Below are positions 59,321-64,000 of a stretch of DNA of 64,000 nucleotides, one piece after another; the first letter of the stretch is position 1; every line of letters starts with the position of its first letter. The translations under genes were made by a program, and so were the position numbers. The stretch spans positions 1,054,001 through 1,118,000 of the forward strand of contig NZ_JABMCZ010000005.1 of assembly GCF_013186535.1 (NCBI RefSeq). The letters are read 5' to 3'. The DNA is from Nocardia terpenica. Lineage in GTDB: Bacteria; Actinomycetota; Actinomycetes; Mycobacteriales; Mycobacteriaceae. The notes under the pieces were generated by a model, which saw only the letters and a list, made by a program, of their open reading frames with translations, ran no database searches and was not told the DNA's origin.

Positions 59321-60325
59321 GTGCGGGGATACAGCGAGGCCACCGAGCAGCCACGCATCGCGGCGGTGCCGTTGTCGCATCTGTCCATCGAGGTCGGGCA
59401 CTTCTACCTCAACGACATCGTCGGGGCCGCGGATCGGCTGCGCGACGAATTCCGCCGGATGGTGCCGCTGGTGGCGGCGTTCCGGGACAGTGCGCGAATA
59501 CAATTCGGCGCCGACGCCCGGATCAGCACCTGCTATCTGATCGACGACTACTTCCAGCCCGACACCGACGCGGCGAAGATTCTCGGTAACCTGCTCGGCG
59601 CCGCGAGCGACGCCGGGCTCGTGATCGATTATCTCGCACGGGAATCCGGTTGCTGGCAGACCGAGCGCTTCGTCGACGGCGTGCCGCTGGGCGAGTCGCT
59701 GGCGGTGGCGGAGATGGTGGCCGCCCGCATCGTCGCCGAGCCCGCGCCGCCCGACAGCGGCCGCCGCCCGCCCACCGCGGAATCCGGGTGGCTGTGCAAC
59801 GGCCGCCGCTCCTCCGAACACGAACCGCCGCAGGCGATGCGGGGCCGGACGTATCGGCCGCCGGAGGAGTTCGGGCGGCGCGAGCACTCGATCTTCCTGG
59901 ACGTGCAGCTGTGGAGCCAGCAGGTCGGGGCCGGGGGCGTCGCCACCACCCGCTGGTCGTGCCCGTTTTTGGCCGCGGTGTGGCACCTGCTGCGGCTGGG
60001 CATGCTGCGGTATCACGGCGCCGCGGTGGCCGAGCCGTATCCGTGGCCGCTCGCGGACCCCTGGCCGCACAACTGGTTCGAGGTGCCGCCGCTGCTCCAG
60101 CTCAATCCGCAGGCCGCGCCCTTCGCAGCGTACAAGGCGCTGTCGATGCTCCCCAAGCGCTACCTCGGCATCGAGCACGCCGTGCTGCTCATCCTCGATC
60201 ACCTCGATCTCGACGACGATGTCGCAGAGCTGATCACCGCATCCGGTGCGGCAGAACACATTCCGGTCACGGTACCGGCACGGGTCAGCGAACGCCTATC
60301 GCACCTGCTGCTCGACGGAGCCTGA
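59321..60325 (+). CDS. SCO2522-like conserved actinobacterial protein
   Basis: 334 residues from GTG 59321, with GGAAAGG 9 nt upstream. The start VPLSHLSIEVGHFYLNDIV and the later ARISTCYLIDDYFQPDT recall the Streptomyces SCO2522 family, a protein of unknown function from a conserved cluster (SCO2521 to SCO2525). FLDVQLWSQQ and CPFLAAVWHLLRLGMLRYHG are further conserved-looking blocks. No catalytic motif is recognised. The next gene starts 1 bp after the stop. The family assignment is from memory of the pattern. Confidence 0.65.
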   Translation: MRGYSEATEQPRIAAVPLSHLSIEVGHFYLNDIVGAADRLRDEFRRMVPLVAAFRDSARIQFGADARISTCYLIDDYFQPDTDAAKILGNLLGAASDAGLVIDYLARESGCWQTERFVDGVPLGESLAVAEMVAARIVAEPAPPDSGRRPPTAESGWLCNGRRSSEHEPPQAMRGRTYRPPEEFGRREHSIFLDVQLWSQQVGAGGVATTRWSCPFLAAVWHLLRLGMLRYHGAAVAEPYPWPLADPWPHNWFEVPPLLQLNPQAAPFAAYKALSMLPKRYLGIEHAVLLILDHLDLDDDVAELITASGAAEHIPVTVPARVSERLSHLLLDGA

Positions 60326-60326
60326 G

Positions 60327-61331
60327 ATGGCCGCCGCAACGCCCCTGGTCGTGCTCGGCGAGGTGCGCACCGGTCTGCTGCCGTCGGCCACCGCGCTGGC
60401 CCGGCCCCAGGCGGGGGAACTGCTGGCCCTGATGCCCGGCCGCCCCGTGCGATGGCGGGAACGCCCCGGCTCCCTGGCGATTTCGCCGACGCTGGCGGTC
60501 GGGGTGGACTGCGAGGTGCGCCTGGGCGGCAATGCGATGCCCGAGGGCGCGACCGCGCGCGTGGTGGGCACGGTGGCCACCAGCGTGGCGCTGACCGGCG
60601 GCCGGGTGGTGCAGTCCTCGGCCCGCACCCGGGTGGTGCGCGCGAGCGAACGGCGGCGGCAGCCGTGGTCGCACTACATCAGCCGGGTCGGCGTCACCGA
60701 GGCGATCAGCCGCATTCCCGAACGGGCCACGGCCAGTGCGGCTTTGGCCGACGGCTACCTGACGGGCGCGGCCGGGCCGGACATCCTGGATCTGGCCTCG
60801 ATCAGCGAGCGGCTGCTGGCCCGGGTGCGCGCCGACGCCCGGCTGGACCAGAGTCCGCCGGTGCGGGCGGGCATCACCCGGCTGCGCTGGACCGCGGTGG
60901 TCGGCGGCGGCGCGGGGCCCGCGCTGTCGCTGCACATGGACGACGACCTCACCCGCTCGGCCCGGCTGATCGTCCGCGACGGCGCCGATCTCGATGCGGC
61001 GCAACGCTTCTGCGAGGATCTCGCGGCGCACGACTGGCTGCTGACGGTGACCGCGGGCGCGCTGGACGAGGCGAACCGCCACCGGCCGCACAGCCGCGAG
61101 CGCCTGGACATCCTGGCGCCACTGCTGGAACACCTGGCGGGACTGTGGATGCCGGGCGCGCACACCCCGGCGGCGTTGCGGGCGTTGTGGACCGGGCTGC
61201 AGTCCGATCCCGGATTCTCCCGGCAGTGGAACACCCTCGTCGGCCGGTTGCGGGACAGCATCGCGGTGGCGACGCTGGAGACGTTGCGGCAGAAGGTGTT
61301 CGGCGACGAGTGGCAGCGGCCGGAGCCCTAG
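60327..61331 (+). CDS. SCO2521-like conserved actinobacterial protein
   Basis: 334 residues from ATG 60327, with GGAG 6 nt upstream and only 1 bp after the previous stop. VVLGEVRTGLLPSATAL at the N-terminus resembles the SCO2521 family. The rest alternates beta-rich (AISPTLAVGVDCEVRLGG, ARVVGTVATSVALTGGRVV) and helical regions. Function is unknown. The cluster partners known in Streptomyces (a variant P-loop protein and a methyltransferase) are not next to it here. The stop overlaps the convergent GNAT gene by 4 bp. Confidence 0.62.
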   Translation: MAAATPLVVLGEVRTGLLPSATALARPQAGELLALMPGRPVRWRERPGSLAISPTLAVGVDCEVRLGGNAMPEGATARVVGTVATSVALTGGRVVQSSARTRVVRASERRRQPWSHYISRVGVTEAISRIPERATASAALADGYLTGAAGPDILDLASISERLLARVRADARLDQSPPVRAGITRLRWTAVVGGGAGPALSLHMDDDLTRSARLIVRDGADLDAAQRFCEDLAAHDWLLTVTAGALDEANRHRPHSRERLDILAPLLEHLAGLWMPGAHTPAALRALWTGLQSDPGFSRQWNTLVGRLRDSIAVATLETLRQKVFGDEWQRPEP

Positions 61332-61822
61332 TCGCGCGGCTCGGGACCGAATCCGGTGCGCCGGGGCCGCAGCCGGTATTCGAAGACGTAGCGCGGATCG
61401 GCCGGGCCGAAGTAGTGGTCGTCGCGGCCGATGACGACGAATCCGGCCTGCTTGAACAGATTGCAGGCCGGATGATTGTCGGGACGCACGGTCAGGTAGA
61501 TCGCCTCGGCGCGCAATAATCGGCAGCGATCCAGGGTGCGCTCGAGCAGTACCCCGCCGTAGCCGCGGCACTGGAACGACCGGGCGACCGCGAAGGTGAA
61601 CAGCAGCACCCGCCCCGCCTTCTCCAGGATCAACGCGTAGCCGATCGGCATGCCGTCGAGTTCGGCCACCAGCCAATCGGATCCGTACAGGTCGTAGAGT
61701 TGGCGCAACATGAGGTAGACATACGGTTCCTCGAAGACCTCCGCCTCGATGGCCGCGATCGCGGGCAGGTCCTCCAAGCGGGCCTGCCGGTACACCGGCT
61801 GCGGAACCTCAGCGATCTCCAT
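61328..61822 (-). CDS. GNAT-family N-acetyltransferase, RimI-like
   Basis: 164 residues from ATG 61822 with AGGGAG about 3 nt upstream; a reading from 61939 is too long. FTFAVARSFQCRGYGGVLLERTLDRC contains the acetyl-CoA loop, and AIYLTVRPDNHPACNLFKQAGFVVIGRDDHYF is the typical C-terminal block. It resembles RimI-like enzymes that acetylate protein N-termini or amino acids. It is convergent with the SCO2521-like gene, sharing stop-codon bases, so the neighbours need not be related in function. Confidence 0.88.
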   Translation of the reverse strand: MEIAEVPQPVYRQARLEDLPAIAAIEAEVFEEPYVYLMLRQLYDLYGSDWLVAELDGMPIGYALILEKAGRVLLFTFAVARSFQCRGYGGVLLERTLDRCRLLRAEAIYLTVRPDNHPACNLFKQAGFVVIGRDDHYFGPADPRYVFEYRLRPRRTGFGPEPRD

Positions 61823-62061
61823 AGTCTCCCTAGCGCCTGGGCATACGCCGTCCGATTTCCAGCCTAGAACGTCCCCATACCGCTCGTACTGTTGTGGCGA
61901 GCATCGAATCGGCGCATACCGCAACCGTTCGGTGACCATTGCGCATCTGCCTGATCAAGACGCCTCCTTCCCTGGCCGGGTCTCGATCTGCCGTCGAAAA
62001 GGACGCTAGCGCAATCCACCGACACCTTTCGGCAAATACGAGCCGACCGCATCGCGCGGAA

Positions 62062-62211
62062 TCAGTGCCGCCCGATCCGCTCGGCCCGGCACACCCGCAC
62101 GGTGATCTCGCCGGGATCGAGCCGCCGGGTAACCAGCAGACCCGCGGGCAGTTCCGCGCGCCCGCGCCCGCCGACCAGCTTGTCCCGAAGGACGGTGAAA
62201 ACCTTGACCAT
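62062..62211 (-). CDS. Possible small ORF of 49 codons
   Basis: The frame MVKVFTVLRDKLVGGRGRAE ends RVCRAERIGRH and has GC-rich third positions like real genes here. It starts 31 bp after the tetR stop on the same strand but has no ribosome-binding site. It may be a small basic protein or chance. The neighbouring stretch 61823-62061 shows nothing recognisable. Confidence 0.3.
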   Translation of the reverse strand: MVKVFTVLRDKLVGGRGRAELPAGLLVTRRLDPGEITVRVCRAERIGRH

Positions 62212-62242
62212 CGCTAGTGAATTCGCGGCGTCGATCCTCGCG

Positions 62243-62842
62243 TTACATCCGGCGCTCGATCCCGGCCAGCAGGGCGGTCAGGCCCAGGTCGAATGCTCGG
62301 TCGGCGCGGGCGCGACCGTGCGGCGCCGCCTCGATCGCCGCCGTGAGTTCCGGGAGATCGGCGGGGTCGGCGGGCCAGGGTTCGCCCGCTCCGGCGAGGT
62401 CGAGGGCGGAGCCGAGGGCGTAGCTGTCCAGGACGCTGATCCAGGGCACGATGTCGGCGGCGGGGACGCCCGCCACGCGCAGCAGGGCGGCGACGCGGTC
62501 GTAGCCGCGCAGGGCCGAATCGACGGTCATGGTCTGCCCGACGAGCAGCGCGATCACGGTGGGGTGCCGGGCGAATGCCTCGCGATAGGACCGCATCCAG
62601 CGGGAGATCTCGCCCGCCCAGTCGTCGCCGGGGTCGGGTGGGTCGACGGTGGCGACGATCCGATGCCGCAGCGCCTCGATGATCGCCGCGCGGCCGGGCA
62701 GATGGTGGTAGATCGACGAGGCGCTCGCGCCGAGGCGGGCGGCCAGGTCCGCCATCGTCAGCCGCCCGGACTCCTCGACGCACGCCAGGGCGGCATCGAG
62801 GATCATCTCGGTGTCGAGCAACCGTTTTCGTCGTTGCACCAT
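62243..62842 (-). CDS. TetR-family transcriptional repressor
   Basis: 199 residues from ATG 62842, with GGAGG 4 nt upstream. The HTH is DTEMILDAALACVEESGRLTMADLAARLGASASSIYHHLPGRAAIIEAL. The C-terminal ligand domain (ISRWMRSYREAFARHPTVIALLVGQTM) is helical. It is divergent from the APC permease, and a perfect 27-bp palindrome lies between them, so it most likely represses the permease and itself. The ligand may be the permease substrate. Confidence 0.92.
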   Translation of the reverse strand: MVQRRKRLLDTEMILDAALACVEESGRLTMADLAARLGASASSIYHHLPGRAAIIEALRHRIVATVDPPDPGDDWAGEISRWMRSYREAFARHPTVIALLVGQTMTVDSALRGYDRVAALLRVAGVPAADIVPWISVLDSYALGSALDLAGAGEPWPADPADLPELTAAIEAAPHGRARADRAFDLGLTALLAGIERRM

Positions 62843-62919
62843 GCGTCCTCCACTGTATGCGCGACAAGTTCCGTCGTTGTGACACGAAATCAACAATCGG
62901 GCGGTAGGGTCGGCGGAAT

Positions 62920-62946
62920 CCTTAACCGAATATTATTCGGTTAAGG
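62920..62946. promoter_or_regulatory. TetR operator, perfect 27-bp palindrome
   Basis: CCTTAACCGAATA (62920-62932), central T, TATTCGGTTAAGG (62934-62946). It lies 23 bp before the permease start and 78 bp before tetR, in the only AT-rich patch of the region. Confidence 0.85.
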
Positions 62947-62968
62947 GTCTCGACCCGAAGGAACGGCC

Positions 62969-64000
62969 ATGATCGATCAGCTCAAACTCGGCGTACTCGG
63001 CACCGGCAGCCTGGTTTTCATGGTGGTCGCCGCCGCGGCGCCGCTGACCGTGATGGCGGGCGTCGCGCCGCTGGCCATCACGGTGGGCGGCGTGGGCGCT
63101 CCCGTCGGCTATCTGGCCGCGGGGCTGGTGCTGACGGTTTTCGCGATCGCCTTCACCCGGATGACCGGGCACGTCGACGGCACGGGCGGTTTCTACGCCT
63201 ATATCGCGACCGGGCTCGGCAAGGGGTGGGGACTCGCCGCCGCCCTGCTGGCGCTCGTGTCCTACAACCTGCTGCAGATCGGCGTCTACGGATTGTTCGC
63301 CGCGCAGGCGAGGCAGACGGTGCGCGAGCTGTTCGGGTTCGCGGTGCCGTGGCCGGTTCTCGCGCTCGCCGGTGTCGCGGGGGTGCTGCTGGTGGCCCGG
63401 CTCGGCATCGATGTCGGGGCGAAGGTGCTCGGCGTGCTGCTCGTCGCGGAGTCGGGAATCCTGCTGCTGCTGGCGATTCGGGTGGTGGCCGCGGGCGGGG
63501 CGGCCGGGCTCGATGCCGCGTCGTTCGCGCCCGCCGCGCTGACGCGGCCCGGGATGGGTGCGGTGCTCGGCATCTGTTTCGCCGCCTTCATGGGTTTCGA
63601 GTCCACGGTGCTGTACCGGCGGGAGGCCCGGAATCCGGAACGGACGATCCCGCGGGCGACCTACGCGGCGGTGGGGTTCATGGCGGTGTTCTACTGCGTT
63701 GTCGCCTGGGCGGTCATCCAGGCCGTCGGCAGCGCGCACGCGGTCGCGGTGGCCCGCGAGGACATCACCGGGCTGTTCTTCGATTCGGCCCGAACGTATG
63801 TCGGCTCCTGGGCGGCCGTCACCATGCGGCTGCTCGTGATCAGCAGCGTCTTCGCCGCACAGCTGGCCTTCCACAACGCGATCACCCGCTACACCCACGC
63901 GCTCGCCGCGGACGGGGTGCTGCCCGCCTGGGTCGGGAAGACTCATCCCCGGTACGGCTCCCCGTACCGGGCGAGCACGGTGCAGACGCTGCTGGCGGTG
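62969..64000 (+). CDS. APC-family amino acid/amine permease (cut by window edge)
   Basis: 344 codons from ATG 62969 to the right edge without a stop. About nine membrane helices are visible. GTGSLVFMVVAAAAPLTVMAGVAPL is the helix-1 loop, and FMGFESTVLYRREARNPERTIPRATY the conserved loop of the APC superfamily. AAGGA lies 6 nt before the ATG. It imports or exchanges an amino acid or amine; the exact substrate cannot be inferred. It is divergent from tetR. Confidence 0.92.
   Translation, partial: MIDQLKLGVLGTGSLVFMVVAAAAPLTVMAGVAPLAITVGGVGAPVGYLAAGLVLTVFAIAFTRMTGHVDGTGGFYAYIATGLGKGWGLAAALLALVSYNLLQIGVYGLFAAQARQTVRELFGFAVPWPVLALAGVAGVLLVARLGIDVGAKVLGVLLVAESGILLLLAIRVVAAGGAAGLDAASFAPAALTRPGMGAVLGICFAAFMGFESTVLYRREARNPERTIPRATYAAVGFMAVFYCVVAWAVIQAVGSAHAVAVAREDITGLFFDSARTYVGSWAAVTMRLLVISSVFAAQLAFHNAITRYTHALAADGVLPAWVGKTHPRYGSPYRASTVQTLLAV

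Noticed and set aside
62102..62944. 280-residue plus-strand frame opposite tetR
   Set aside because: Shadow of tetR that also runs through its operator.

Overview
The window is a high-GC actinobacterial chromosome segment, most likely from Nocardia or a close mycolic-acid-containing relative. The evidence is the gene content and order: ideR next to galE, lexA divergent from a ChiZ-like LysM gene with nrdR nearby, an lsr2 gene, an antigen-85-like secreted esterase, a PAC2 protein, AhpC/AhpD beside a divergent oxyR, many GTG starts and several apparently leaderless promoters. No rRNA, tRNA, CRISPR array, transposase or prophage gene was seen. The ends cut through ppc (left) and an APC-family permease (right).

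Layout. 1-9.2 kb: PEP carboxylase, a protein acetyltransferase fused to an acyl-CoA-synthetase-like region and overlapping an AcuC deacetylase, ideR-galE, a DUF4192 protein and a lipoprotein. 9.2-12.6 kb: a HAD phosphatase coupled to a polyprenyl diphosphate synthase, then a MerR regulator divergent from an amidohydrolase. 12.7-18.9 kb: PAC2 protein, a Ski2-like helicase, and a polyamine operon (ornithine-decarboxylase-type gene plus a natural SpeD-SpeE fusion). 19-23.3 kb: a nitrate/sulfonate-type ABC importer and a cytochrome P450. 23.5-31.9 kb: single-chain indolepyruvate ferredoxin oxidoreductase, PhzF-like protein, AhpCD/OxyR, and small metabolic enzymes. 33.4-45.2 kb: aminotransferase, HrpA helicase, the NrdR/LysM/LexA SOS block, CtaG and a CDF metal exporter. 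45.4-48.1 kb: an M-box magnesium riboswitch, a long leader with small ORFs (one proline-rich), and an Nramp-related transporter whose motifs point to magnesium. 48.2-64 kb: MarR-isochorismatase, GntR, Lsr2, a GGDEF protein, methyltransferases, an Ag85-like esterase, an acyltransferase-3/SGNH protein, an SCO2522/SCO2521-like pair, and a TetR regulator divergent from an APC permease.

Two signals stand out. The first is the magnesium locus: M-box, then a perfect Shine-Dalgarno and a 27-codon ORF with prolines at 7, 9, 11, 15 and 19, then a second 57-codon ORF ending inside a hairpin, then the transporter. It resembles the double sensing (RNA fold plus proline-rich leader peptide) known from enterobacterial mgtA, built from unrelated parts. 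The second is a family of intergenic hairpins (TCCCGGC, 9-nt loop CAAAAGCAT or close, GCCGGGA) at five loci, usually right at a stop codon. At four of the five the hairpin is joined to a locus-specific tandem array of 21-27-bp units that look like expansions of one hairpin arm.

Many operators can be read directly: LexA boxes, a MerR dyad, a 27-bp palindrome before the TetR/permease pair, a 28-bp near-palindrome at the marR promoter, a palindrome inside the ABC-importer promoter, and an inverted repeat across the oxyR start. All family names rest on motif recognition by eye; no search was run.
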